A DNA stretch of 64,000 bases. Origin: Isoetes taiwanensis. Lineage: Eukaryota; Streptophyta; Lycopodiopsida; Isoetales; Isoetaceae. The stretch is taken from contig JAJEKV010000036.1 in NCBI GenBank assembly GCA_021234155.1, forward strand, positions 7,639,426-7,703,425, given 5' to 3'. Numbering within the stretch: the first letter of the stretch is position 1; each line of letters starts with the position of its first letter. Below are positions 45,204 through 58,200 of this stretch, one piece after another. The notes under the pieces are model-generated. The model saw only the letters and a program-made list of their open reading frames with translations. It made no database searches and was not told the DNA's origin. The position numbers were made by a program, and so were the translations under genes.

Positions 45204-45409
45204 CAAAACCAGCTGTACAAGTGAAGCATGCACAGGAACTGTTCCACAACTGTGACTGCATACCATGCTATGGCATGAACATCAGCATTGAGAAGAGGAT
45301 CTGCCATCACTTCAGATCCTAAGTTACAGAAGCAATGCACGAGGAAAACACCTACACTAAACTAGTCTGCAAACACAACTGCACAAAAGGATCTCCACCA
45401 AAGAGCACA

Positions 45410-46892
45410 CTAAGCTTGCATAGTCCGAAAGGACGTCCTAGCAAGCCTCTCCAATGCATTCAAATGCTTTATGAGCGTGGCCCTCATCAGATTCATGTGG
45501 CCTCGAAAGACCCTGCGCTGCCTGAGCGATACCTTCAGATCATCCATGTCCAAAGAATGCAAGGCTTCATCAAGGCGCTGCAAGGTATTCCCTAGAGCTG
45601 TCTTCGACTCACGAATGGACATCATCGTCTCTTTAGCAAGCAACTCCACATCCACATGCAAATGAACACACTCTGAGCTGCCAGCAGCACCAACATGCCC
45701 ATCTGGAACGCGCTCTTCATCGGAGTCCGTGTCAAGATTCACTAGTGGGCTGAAAATTGCATTTGCATCTGCCACTCCTTCACGCTTATCCAACTCCATA
45801 CGACCTCCTACAAGAAAGAACAAATATATACATAAGCACCAAGTTCCAGAACCAGCTACATAGCAGCGAAGGTGCTATCCTCCACACCCACGGGAACAAA
45901 GTCATCCCATGGCCTTGGATTCTGCACATCTACAGCCTGTGGACAGCCCACTCCATCATCCAACTCTTCATCACTATCCATGTCACAATCATTCCCCTCA
46001 CCAAGATGCACATTAGCATGAGCATCCCAATAACGTCTTCTCCCCTTACCAATTCGCTCAATGGGAACAATTCCGGGAGGCAGACCAAACAACACATTCC
46101 TTACATCACTATGGCACGCATGCGCAGGATCTAAAGTTATTCTCCAAGCAGCTTCGACACGGTGCTGGGAAATGAAGGCTGTGTTTGTTGGTAACACCCA
46201 TGATCCACTAAAAACAAACTTCTCGGTTTTAAGCATTCTGCAGATGGTTTGAACAAGGGAGGCACTGACGTGCCTACGGCCATGGTACATATGGAAATGC
46301 TTGGCCTTAGCAAACAAGTTACGGTTATCAAGAGTTACGCAGTTCTTAATGTCTCCAGCCCCATAGAGAGCATAGAGATTCTTCCCCCGTTCAATCTGGT
46401 CTGCTGTAACATTCTTCATATGGTGCCTATGATGCACCTTACCAAAATCCTTGAGGCAGTAGCCTATCATGCCCCTCGCGATGCTGCATTTTCAGATCTT
46501 TGAGGGCCTTGCACAAGATAACACCGCCCAAATAGGTTTATGGGTATCCCATCCCGGACTCTTCTTCACCTGACGTTGGCGTTGAATGGATTTGTCATAG
46601 CCATTCTAAACACCGCCTGAACATGGAGATGATCCAGGTTGGAGCCCCTCTCCAAGCTCACAACACCTCCCAAGCACTCAGACTCTAGAAAGCCACAAAC
46701 AAAGCCGGTGTATATCGATTCCCGGACATCCACACCACCCACACTAACAAGTAACACTTTCGAGTCCGGGGAAGAAGGTTCATCTCTAGTACCACTACCA
46801 TGTCTTCTTCTGTGCTTATCACTCTCTTTTCTCACGGCAAAGTTTCTTGCCTCCGGGGAAAACTTGTTTCCCGGACCCCTATCTAAACACAC
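45410..46892 (-). pseudogene. Replitron-like HUH endonuclease transposase, broken
   Basis: Block 46566-46892 has VSVGGVDVRESIYTGFVCGF, then SLERGSN..HLHVQAV; the HLH at 46623-46631 is a HUH metal-binding motif. After a frame change, 45856-46470 starts MIGYCLKDFGK; YCLKD at 46447-46461 is the single-tyrosine motif (Y..K). The rest of this block (NVTADQIERG, LDNRNLFAKAKHF, VSASLVQTICRML, GSWVLP, AAWRITLDP) fits the downstream domain I recall from non-seed-plant Replitron proteins. 45410-45823 adds a Leu-rich coiled C-terminus. An N-terminal tail may extend to 47265. Between the HUH and Tyr motifs the frame shifts at least twice, so the copy is dead. No helicase follows, which argues against Helitron RepHel. 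Confidence 0.65.
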
Positions 46893-47529
46893 CAGTTCTT
46901 TGCTGCAAAAAATTCACAGATTTGCCGCAGCCACCACCTCAGAGAAGGCCGCAGAGGGGTCAGAGATGCCAACATCTGCTCCACTTCCATGTGAGAGCTG
47001 GCTGTGGCCAAATTCACACCTTTTGCAGTAAACAGCGGTGCCTCGAGACGTCCGGAGGCAGAGCCTCTGGCCTCACAGGCTCATGCAAGAGGCCCTGGGC
47101 ATCTATTGCAACAGACTGCTCCACTTCCATGTAGGAGCTCTTGTGGAAATTGGAATCATCTGCAAGACTAAAACCTTTCCACAAATTCCTACAGTAAAGA
47201 ACAAAGATCGCTCTCTGGAGGCCTCCCTTCTGCATCCAACGACCCTTTGTCGGCTGCCCTTGCAAGCTTACGAAATAACATCTTGTACTCCTCTAAAAAG
47301 CAGACTCAGATCTTACCTGCGCTACCAACCGATGCTGAAGAAGCCATCGCCAGCCACCAAAACACAGAGCCCAGGAGGCCGTTCTCAGCAGAGCCTGCAT
47401 TTGTAGGCGCCTCCACCTGTCCGGCCGACTCCAGCGGGCTGCTCTTAGCAGCCCCCGTGAAGATCAATCCCTGCTATTTCCGACAACAGAGCCTCCTCTT
47501 TCCTAGACCATAGACGAAACACCTTAGGA

Positions 47530-48720
47530 AATTGAAAATCCAGCGCCCCCATTTTTCGGGCAACCTACGCCAAGAATCATAGGAACGACAAATTTTGGCG
47601 ACGTAATTAGTAGCAACAAATCCATGTGTTACATTATACGCAGATATGGTTTATGAGACAAAGATCAATAATATTGTTGTGCATAGAGTGTATGTAGGAA
47701 ACAATTTAGGACAGACTAGCACATGCATGTCCTATTGCAGTTTTATATATTGCCTGAGTTACCATGTAAATGCAAGAACCTCGAAAAAGAATATGGTACT
47801 TGGTTCAATATTATGCTAGTAAATGCACATTTAGAGTTAGCATGAAGATTATTTCTACATACCTTTTCCAAATAAGCTACAAGAGAAAAGACTTAAAATC
47901 CTTGGTAATATATTTGTGGTGCAAAAATGTACATGTCAATAAGAACATAGAAGTTTTTAGTGACGAACAGGGTATCATGGACAGTAGGTTTGAGAAACCC
48001 ATTGCATATCAAATTGTAACAGATTGAGTAGCATAAAAAACTCCTTTTGCATCGTCAAAGGAGAACATACAGAATTTTATAGAAGAATTTTATAGAAGCA
48101 ACCAATAGAAAAAAGTGAAAGTTACCACCTGATATCCTAGGGTTTGAGAAAAATAGGCCACAATCATTGTCTTTGTATGCCAGGTCAATTCAATGGTCTT
48201 TTTTGGTAAAATATTAAGAGTACGTAAAGCCAAAGAATTGAGATTGATGGTTCAAAAATATTGTACACACTATATGACATGCTCTTGACCTATCTAGAGA
48301 AATACCTAGTCCCCCAGGGGTTTTTTAATCCTAGTAGTAATGATTGTACTAGCCCATTGTATGGGTCCCATGACCTATTGGTCTCCGTGGACGTTAAAAA
48401 AACTATTCTATCTATTCTATTCTATTCTATATTACACCATCAAACAAGGGATTGCCTCTTACACAACCCAAAAAAAGAATGCTATTTCAGCCTATTTCAA
48501 ACCTTCTCCTATTCATGAAGGTTGCATGCTTGCCATGTCGTAAGTCAAACAGACATGTGTCCATCCAAATAGCCTCCCCCTATTTCTTTTACGTAGGAAA
48601 ATTCTGCTCTTACCCCAAGAGCTTCCCCGTTCCCTATAGGGAATTTATCACGGTGGCCAAGGCCGCTGCAAACATTTCTTTTTCTCGGCTATTCAGCGCA
48701 TATTTCCAGTCAAGCAATCA
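47530..48720. other. Intergenic, no gene seen
   Basis: AT-rich DNA with no recognisable coding region or element end apart from the LINE target site at its right edge. Confidence 0.4.
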
Positions 48721-48737
48721 ACATTTTGCAAGGATTT

Positions 48738-49328
48738 CATCCCAAAGTAGTAGTTTTGTGGTGGCAAGTGATCCATAGATGCCTCAGAGTCAACAGGTTA
48801 GTCCATAAAATGGATAATCGAATTTCAGAGCTCTGTCCTTCATGCCAGCAAAGGGTTGAGAGTATTGAGCAATGTTTTTTCTTGTGCGAGCGGCTTCGGC
48901 AGGCATAGTCTTGGTTGTTGACCCTATTTGGCACGTCTCGATCTAGCCAGCAAATTTTGCTTGCTATCTATCCTGATGCTTGGCCCAAACTACGGAAACG
49001 AGCTTTTCATCTCGCATGTGGCTGGCTTTTATGGTCAATCTGGAAGAGAAGGAGGTTGTTTATCTTTAAGGGCGTAGATACTGCAGATGAGATTGTTCTT
49101 CAGTGGGCGCAAAATAAAATTGTTATGGCTTACAATTGTTCTTCTCTTGATCAAGAGAAGAAAGTACTGATCTGGCATACTTATCTTCAGATTCATTCTT
49201 TTGCATAGGCAGGTGGTTGTGCTCAGTTGGATCGGTTTGTCCACTGGGGTTATAATCCTGTCTTTGCATTTTATGTTGCTCTAGTTTTTAGTTGGTGAAT
49301 AAAGCTTGTCGTCCTTAAAAAAAAAAAA
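48738..49328 (+). mobile_element. 5'-truncated LINE insertion with poly(A) and 17-bp target duplication
   Basis: The repeat ACATTTTGCAAGGATTT flanks the insert at 48721-48737 and 49329-49345. The insert ends in AATAAA (49298) and an A-run (49317-49329). It encodes the extreme C-terminus of a plant LINE ORF2: VLWWQVIHRCLRVNRLV, CPSCQQRVESIEQCFFLCER (reverse-transcriptase zinc-binding motif), then after a stop FHLACGWLLWSIWKRRR. Only the last ~590 bases of the element are present, the usual product of incomplete reverse transcription. Confidence 0.92.
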
Positions 49329-49760
49329 ACATTTTGCAAGGATTTAATTGATGCCACATTTAGCTCTCTCAATAATGTGACACCTTTTATTTGTTAAGGT
49401 CACCACTTCTTTTATATGTAGCCTAAGCTTTGACTATAGTAACAGGTGGGTGATATCACAGCCCTACACGTACGGCTCCTCCCCTAAATGTACGTATTTT
49501 TTTGGGAGGAGAGGAGAGACAATTGTCTCTCGAAGCTTAACAGCCTCGGTTATGGGCACAATTTTTGTTGTTTGCCGGATTTTCGATCATGCATCCATTC
49601 CGGCCGACGAGTTCTTTGTGGGATAATTCGACCGTAACGTTCCATTCGGGCGCCAAATTGTGGGATATTCAAGTCTGTTTTTTTCTTGGTTCGGCAGCCT
49701 ATGTGGGATATTTCATTTCTAGTTTTGCCTCTCTACGCTTTCAATTCCGGCCGCTAAACC

Positions 49761-51113
49761 ATGGATCCGGTCATTCTTGGCATGATTGCCATGCTTTTTC
49801 GGGCTTTGACACTCGGATTTGCATTCCAGAGATACTGTTTGCGGCTATTTGCGATCAACGAGCTCGAAGACCCAATGACCCTGTTCGATGATGAAGTTTT
49901 AGAATATAACAATGGTTTGCTTTTTTGTGCATCTGCAGCTTTAATGGTAGCGGGTTCCAGTAGGGTTAGAAGACCACCAAGAAGATTTTGGATTGCTTCA
50001 AGGCAAAGAACACAGTGGGATAATATCGATAACCATGCTTGGAATTGTCTGCCATCCTTTGAAGACGATATGTGGCACCAATTTTACAGGATGAAAAGGG
50101 CCACATTTGAGAGACTGGTAGGTTTAATTGTGCCTTATCTCGTCAGGCCTGGGATTAAAGTAAGGCATCCTGTTGATCCAAGGAAAGCAGTTGCTATGGT
50201 TCTGTATTTTCTAGCACACGGGGATATGCCCTTACATGTGGGACAGAGATTTTATGTTGGGAAAGCAACAGTGCAAAAATATACCAAGAAAGTCACACTT
50301 GTATTGGTCTCGAAGGCAATGCTGTACAAAAATGGTTTGTTGCTATGCCTACAGGAGCAAGATTAACTCAGTGTATTAAGGAATTCAATGATGCAACTAG
50401 GTTGCCCAATATATATGGTGCAGTTGACCCACATCGTTTTATGGAGGAAACCCAAAAAAAAGGATAATGGGGATGACTATTACAGCAGACATAAGAGGCA
50501 CTCATGTCTCATGCAAGGAATTGTAACACATAGCAGATTGTTTATAAATGTTTGTGTAACAAGAACAGGTTCAGTCCATGATTCCAACCAGTTCAAAAAG
50601 AGCTCTATCTATAATAAAATTGCTTCCAAACAAATTTTGCAAGAACCAGTGGTGACTCTGAGTGGCAGAAAACTGAAGAAGGGGCAGCCTACTGACCAAG
50701 AGGTTCAGATAACTATTCCACCACTACTATTAGGCGATTCAGCTTATTCTAGCAGGCCCTTTCTCCTTAAAGTCTTTCCTCAAAATCAGGGTGCTTATGG
50801 TAAGTTTAACAAAATGATTTGTAGGGGCAGAGTGTGTGTAGAAAATGGATTTGGCATTGTCAAGGAAAAATTCAGAATTCTGAAACACTTGCCCGTACAT
50901 GTTGGCAAAGCCTCCAAGATCATACATGCACGTTGTATTTTTTGGAACTTTTGTATAATGGAAGACAAGGGCTGGGACATGCTGGCAATTGAAGACGATC
51001 CTCCACCAATATATTACTATGAAACAGAAGCCATGGACAGGTCCTTGAAAAAACAAGATGATCAAATGAGGCACGTGTTATTTGAGAATCTGGATGGACA
51101 TGTGATCCTCTGA
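49761..51113 (+). pseudogene. Second PIF/Harbinger transposase, two frameshifts
   Basis: The frame from ATG 49761 gives an N-terminus with FRALTLGF, then a helix-turn-helix (HGDMPLHVGQRFYVGKATVQ). It runs out near 50365. A short middle part in another frame (about 50325-50455) has PNIYGAVDPHRFMEE, which carries the first catalytic Asp. A second shift in an A-run near 50450-50460 returns to the frame 50388-51113, with LLLGDSAYSSRPFLLKVF (second Asp) and CVENGFGIVKEKFRIL (Glu). All DDE landmarks survive, but the protein is split. It is distinct from the 37.6-kb copy. Its termini were not located. Confidence 0.88.
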
Positions 51114-51289
51114 ATGAATTTTATAGCAAAAAAAAATGAAATCCATAATTCAATTCTATTCGATTTGACCTTTTTAATTCTTTGTCCTGCATTTTTACAG
51201 AATGATGAAAAGATAAATATGTTTGAAGCATAAGTTTAGAGCTTAATTTGCAACATATAGTTTAGAGCTCAAAAGATTTCATTAAAAAT

Positions 51290-51960
51290 ACTGAGCAGCC
51301 TGGTACAGACATTGTGAGTCAAATGACTTCACATTAAAGAACAAAGAAGACTATAAGAAATCAAGAGTACATGTACAAGTAGGATAAACTAAGTTTGTAT
51401 TCATAAGATTTCATTACATGGCCATATGCTGCCCTGTTCAAAACAGTTCAGCATCAGAGCAGCCTGTTACAATCTGAGTGAGTCAAATGACTTCACAGTA
51501 CAAAACAAACAAGGTGCTGCACACGGAGGGTTGCCCTCCATGGCCGGAGGGTGAAATGGCTTAAATCGTACTTGAAAGTCATGTTTTTACAATCAATCAA
51601 AGTTGCTATTTTAAGACAATGACATTTTGCGAAGGTGATGGTAGCCATTTGCATTAATAACTCCTCCTTAGATGTTGAGCTCCTCTTGGACTAGGATCCA
51701 GCTGGACACATGGACTCTGAGGTTTCAGTGTAAAAACATATTGTTGCTAGGTTACTAGTAATTATAATAGCAGTGTTGTCAGGGTTGGTTATTGTGTGGA
51801 GGAAGTATTTACAAATTTTTCTTGAAAGAAAACTGTAGGTGTTGCAAATCTTAGTTTCCAAGCTTGCCCTGTAGTTGCTGAAGGGTTTTCCTATAACAGT
51901 GCTTCAAACTGCAATACAAAGGATTCGTGCACGGAGGGTTGCACTCCGGGGGCACAAGAG
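51290..51960. repeat. Short dispersed duplications
   Basis: GAGCAGCCTG.TACA..... followed by GTGAGTCAAATGACTTCACA occurs near 51293 and 51457. CACGGAGGGTTGC.CTCC occurs near 51517 and 51932. No gene is seen. Confidence 0.5.
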
Positions 51961-52194
51961 TGTGTTTTCATGTTTTTTTGTTGTTTGTTTTATGTTGAGG
52001 CTTATTAATGATTTAAAAGGGGGTTTATTTTGCTCCATTTTGATTTCTTTTGTTTTTAGATTGCACACATTTACCTATCATGCCCCATCTCGTCTATGCA
52101 ATATCTTGTACATTAATTAAACTTCACGTGATAATGCACATGGCCATATCATCCTCCTTATTAAAAACAAATGGACCATGTTTTATTATTTAAA

Positions 52195-52222
52195 CTAGTA
52201 ACGGTGCCCGGCGTTGCCGGGC
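52195..52222 (-). mobile_element. Helitron 3' end, minus orientation (copy 2)
   Basis: On the minus strand the stem-loop GCCCGGC AAC GCCGGGC (52206-52222) is followed by a short spacer, CTAG (52195-52198) and a T. The spacer length matches copy 1 (13268), and in the stem an A-T pair is replaced by G-C, a compensatory change. The element body extends to higher coordinates. Host-gene fragments on the same strand at 59-61 kb may be its cargo. The 5' end was not found. Confidence 0.78.
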
Positions 52223-55200
52223 ATAAGTATGGTTGTATTGTAATGAACTATGAAGTCATAGATGTACTTATAATACATATGTAGCAAAGAGCTTGCTGCT
52301 TTTAGTGTACAATTAATTGAAATGGCACAAATGGAGACACCCATATTGAAATAAGTATGGGTTTTTTGTTGTGAAACAAAGTGAAAAGTCCCTTGTAGGA
52401 ATATTGTATTGCAGGACATTCCATTGCATTTCATGATTTAGACAATTCATGCGTATTTGAGATTGCATGGATAGCAGCAAGTAGTAAGTTGTTCTGTATT
52501 GCTAGGCTTTTGTAATTGTTTGTCATGCTGTAGGTTTTGATTTTCCCTTTTTAGCAAGAAACCAAATTTAATAGTCGGGCTAATATTAGAGGCATTTTGT
52601 TGAGGGTACATTGGGTTTGTAGGCATGTCGATGTTGTTAACTTGTCGTTTCAAATTGTAAGTGAATTGAGGTCAGCGAATTATATGGCTTGGCAATTTAT
52701 AGAATGTTTTCATGGTTTTAAGAATGCCAAAATGAAATAAGGATGTAAAGTTTAAATATAGAGAGTAAGATAAGACATTAAGGACATAAAATATAAGGTA
52801 GTCATTATTCAACTCAAATGTTATTCTTAAATTAAAGACTGAAAGTGTAGTTGCTCGAACGGTATTTTTAGATGAAATAGTAAATGCAAGTAATTAGATC
52901 TTAACTAATGAAACTTATATATGTCGTGGACTTGGAGAAAAGATTGAAAAGTGCTATGTATTTTAGTGTCCATTAGGGACTTGGAGAAAAGATTGAAAAG
53001 TGCTATGTATTTTAGTGTCCATTAGTAAGTGCATATTGTCGAGACTTGTAGTTTCTTGCGTTACATTTTTCATTTTTCAGACTCAGATTTTTGGAAATTG
53101 ATTTGTTAGAATAAGATGTTCAAATGTTACAAAGGCTAAAATTTCAGCGTAATGGTGGCATGAGGATGTTGGAGTATGCTAAAACAGTTGCGTATCTAGA
53201 GTGTTTTGATAACATTTGAATTATTTGTAGCTAACAATGTTTATTGGTTATCAGCATGCCCTGGCTTATAGGTATGAAGCCTTATAAATGAAGCGCAAAC
53301 TTCATAGAATCTAGATAACTCTTGACAGACTTTGGATGGGTCGACACGTTAATATTGAATCTCATGTTAGGAAATCATCATGCTGAATGTATTCAGACAA
53401 TTCGTATATAAACTATTTGGCCTGATTTATTAAGAGGATAAAAGTCCTTAATTGAAGGCTTGTTTAACCTGAATGCTTATGGATCCTTTCCATGGTACTT
53501 ATAGCTTATACCTGTAGATGTGTTTATAGTCTTGCATTGGAGAGAAAATGAGACAACATTTCTGTGTAAGTCACGAAAGACCACAATATTTGGGAACTTG
53601 AGCAAAGTCTGCAATTTATATGATGGAAAATCTAAGAAATATGACCAAGTACTTCCGAAGGAAAATTTTGTGGAGTGTAGCTTACAAAATCTCAACACAC
53701 AAAGGCAAATAATTACCTTACACTCGAATGAAAATAATATGAATAGTTGTCACAAGATTCACTTAGCATTCACTCATTGTAGACCAATATTCAAGTCACG
53801 ACATGCTCAACAACTTTTGTTGTTAATATCAACATAGACGCATCACACAAAATCAAAATGTTGAAAAGGATGTAAGAATTACTGCAAAGCCCTCATAGTT
53901 GTTGCAAGGCTTCACCAACTTCTATCACCAACTTCTATCGTTGCATTCTCTTTTGTCAACACAAACGTGCATGCCAAATGTGGATCTTTACCTGGGTTTC
54001 CTTATCTTGTTCTAAGCAATGCCACAAATGATTTTTGTGAATCCATTAAGATGCTTTGGAAGAACAAATATTTTAGTTGAAGCAACTGCACTACGTGTAA
54101 GCAACCACCGATAAGCAAAAGCCAAGAATATTAAATGAGAACTTTGTCCTAGAACCTAAGAAACGATCTGTAGACTTCCAACTGGCAGTTTAGAAATTGA
54201 ATAATGCCATTTAAGTGCCGTTGAACCTGCAGAATGTTTACGTCCTTAAGTTAAAGACTTTTTTATATTGGTTCTATATTCAAATCTAAGGAACCTGAAC
54301 AATATTGGGCAAAAACCTTATATACTCTGCTATGGAAAAAGTAAAATGCAGTAAGAAATTGAATTTGAAGCATCTTCTACAGGAGTAGAGTAGAACCACA
54401 ATACGATCTACGAAATTATTGACAATCTAAGTAATTGGATCCTACTTTGAAAGTTATGTGAAGCACCAGCTAGCAGTCTTCTGCATCCAGAAAGCATGCA
54501 ATAAGCATTTCGCACAGACCATAATACCTGTTGGCAGATTTTTATGGATTGCCAGATCAACAAATCCAGGCATTTGGAGAATGCTATGGGCACTGAGCAG
54601 ATATGAGCAGAGAATTATGAACAGAGAATAGTTGAATTGTTATGTCCTCTATATCGTAATTCCACCAGCCTCATTCTTTTATATGGAGTTTGTGACATAC
54701 ATTATACCTTTGAATCATAATGTAGATTCTCCTCTGTCGTAAATCCTACCCAGTATCAGAACGTGTTCTTTGTTACAGTTTGAACAAATTATGCAGTTAT
54801 TCCTTCAAGACCTTTGTAATTATATCTCTAGAAAGTCAAAAGCATACGTAATGCTGCATTTGGAGACTGCAAGAACACACTTCTACATGGACTTTTTAAA
54901 TGCTTAAAAATGACAGAATGTAGAAATACATGGAATCAGTGCTCGAGTGCAATGACAGAATGTAGAAATACATGGAATCAGTGCTCGAGTGCTCGAGTGC
55001 TGGCTCTAGAAACTTCTTAATGGTATGTATATGTATCTCTAGAAAGTCAAAAGCATATGTAATGCTGCATTTGGAGACTGCAAGAACACACTTCTACATG
55101 GACTTTTTAAATGCTTAAAAATGACAGAACGTAGAAATACATGGAATCAGTGCTCGAGTGCTGGCTCTAGAAACTTCTTAATGATATGTATAACGGAACC

Positions 55201-58200
55201 CATAGAGGAGAAGAATCTAAAATGTAAACTTGTTTAGAAGCAAGAGGGTACTAACCGGTGCACAAAGAGTGATCTGTTGACGTCTCCTACATCAATATGA
55301 CTTGCAGACTAAATTTTTTGTATCGCTGATCTTCCCATAGAACTGCATTGACCATGTTGCAACCATGTTAGAAAAGATTCAATACTTCATGGAGCCGATA
55401 AATGCTTCCTGGATTTTAAAAAAAATGCAAACTCATGAAGAATGAAGGAAAAGAATTTCAGTAGCAACAAACCCTGAGAAGAGCTGCATGTCGAGATGTT
55501 AGCAATTATGGCGTGCATCTTGTGTATGAAGAGGAAAAATTCGACCTACAGAGACACTATTGGATGCCCATTTCAAGTTTTGAAAATCGAAGTTTTGTTT
55601 TGGAACCGCTGAAATAAACCAAATAGAAAATCAGATGTTATTATGAGGGAAATGAGGACAAAATGCTGAGCAAATGTAACCTTTGTGATTCCTTGTAGTC
55701 AGGATTTGCGATTTGTGTAAAGTTCTAGAAGATAATATAGAGGTTCAAAGAAAATCTCTGGAGAGAATCCTTAGGAACCTCATGGTGGCATGTGACAAAT
55801 TGGTCCGTTGGGCTACTATGAAGAAAGGAAGTCATAGTTGCAATGAAACGTGGAAGCAAATCGTGGCCAGGAATCTGTAACAGATGTCTATGAGTGAGTC
55901 TGTATAGGAGTAAAATTCCATGTAGAGATGTAGGCACACGTGGTACTATATGCATATATCCAAATTCACAGTCTGCACATGATAAATGCATTCAACAATA
56001 TACAATGACTTACACTAAATCTAAGATAATGCTTTAATCCAAACTACGATGCAGATTTAAAGCATTTAATTTAATCCACGTCAACAGTAGACTATTAGAC
56101 GAAACTTGAAGAGCACCTCAGCTGCAAAACCGTTATGCTCCAAAACGTCAGCCCCATTATGCTCCAATGTTGTCTACAAAATCCGAAAAGGACCTGCTCC
56201 TGCTCCAAAAACAAAGATATTCTTAGTTCTGTACAGGACTGCAAGAAATCACCCTGTTGCAAGGCAATATTTCAAATGAAATTGCAAATTAAGGATAGCA
56301 TATACAAATACAAATCAATATAGCATCAAAACATGGAAGGAAAGGAAAACCAAGATCGCTTTCCCACTTATCCTGAAAATATACTGGACTAAACAATAGA
56401 GCACCGTAGAATTGAAAGGGAAAAGAAGAAAACTTGATTTAAAAGCCTGCATGACCCCAAATGGTGCATGCGCCTCGGGATCAGGCAGAAAAGGTAGATA
56501 AAAGAAATCAAATTTCAACCTACCCTAGTTGAAGATGAAGACGCTCTGTCTATAGAAGACGGCAAGAATGGCGGCATACATGCTTGCTACCAGCTACAAT
56601 CAGATAAGGAGAGTCAAAGAGGAGGAAGCGATTGCAAAATAAGAGCCCCAAATTCATATAATCGAAAATTCATGCCGGATTGGAAGGGTCGATATTAGAA
56701 AGGGGCAAAATTGAAACCCCAAATCAAGGCTACGAAATTTTTTCCTGATTTTTGGCCAGTCGGAATTGTTTTCCGGCTCCCAAAACCCTCCAAACCTTAG
56801 GAAATCAAATCAAGAAAAAATTCCAAAAAGTTTTCGGAACCCCGGAAAAACCAAATTTAAACAATAGGATATAGGGAAATTATAATAATCTTAACGTAAG
56901 TGAATTGTCATGGATTAGAGACTCCCATTTTTTTTTCCATGAAAACAAGGCATAGATACCACTCTAAGGATAAGAAATGATCTATATGCGAAACATGTTA
57001 CAATGATTTGATTATACTTAACCCCATTTTTATAGTTGTTAGGCTTGTCCTTGGTGTTTTCAAACAAATATGAGGGAGATGCTACTTTTAAGGGAATGCT
57101 AATGATCATTTCAAAAGCATTTGAGGACCACTATGTCTTTTAAATAATTGCTAATTTAATTTCATTTTCATTTTCATTTCTTTGTCTGCATTCTTTCAAA
57201 GCCCTTCAAGCAAGCCCCACAACAATGTCAAATTCTTTCGAAGCTCTTCAAGCAAGGCTCACAACAATGTCAAATTGAAGCCCAACCTCATTAATTTGTT
57301 GACGGACACGTCTATCTTGATGTATGGCACTTAGATTTGTACATTTTTCAAGATGCAGAAGAAAGTAAAATTTTTAGGATGCTGTTGGTGTTCATGTAAG
57401 ATCAATGCCTTATTTGACCATTCCAACGGCATAGCATGGCAATTTGCTTAAAACTTACATGCATTATTTGTACAATTCATGTCCCTCTCATATCTCTCTA
57501 TGCAACATTACATACATGCATACATCCTTGTAAGAGACACCAAAATTTCTAAGAGTTGCAATAGGAATCAGGTCTTCGCCCTGGAGGATGTAGCTAATGT
57601 ATAGTCTATAGGGCATGTGCATGCACAGGGTTAAAGAAAAAGGTCCTTATATGGTTAAAATACTAGAAAATATCCCCTTAATAGGAAAATTTTAGAAACT
57701 CTAGGTACACTCCCTACCATATATGTACACTGAGTTCTATAAATTCCTCCAAATCCCCTACTACATTTGTACAATAAATTATCTAAATTCAGCCATACCC
57801 CTACCATATTTCTATAATCAGTTTCATAAATTTAGACAGTCCTTATTCTACACACCTTTAAGGTGCCGCTACAAGCCTATCCACAAGTGCTCTTGATCAA
57901 TTGTATAGGGGTTTTGTATATAGTTGACTATTTGATTGACCAGGTTGAGTTTAGGATTTAATCCGCATTTAACTTGGGGAGAAGGGACAATCGTAACTCT
58001 AAATGTGAAAATCATATCAAGTGAACCATTAGCTTATTTATTGCCATGTAAATTGGTCGGTTCTTGAACCTAAAAGGAAAGTTAATACATGGTCCCACAC
58101 ATGTTGGAACAACCTATAGACATTTTAAGAGCTGCAGGGCATAAGAATTACAGTTATGTTAAAAAGGCACACATAATGGCCCTTTTCTGCAGGGTAGTTC

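Noticed and set aside
45410-46892. Assignment as a Helitron Rep or a virus-derived Rep
   Set aside because: A single Tyr motif and no helicase argue against Helitron RepHel; overall context and downstream domain fit a Replitron-like transposon better than a viral insertion.
46639-47031. Plus-strand 130-codon frame opposite the Replitron-like gene
   Set aside because: It is a shadow of the HUH coding region on the other strand, with no motif of its own.
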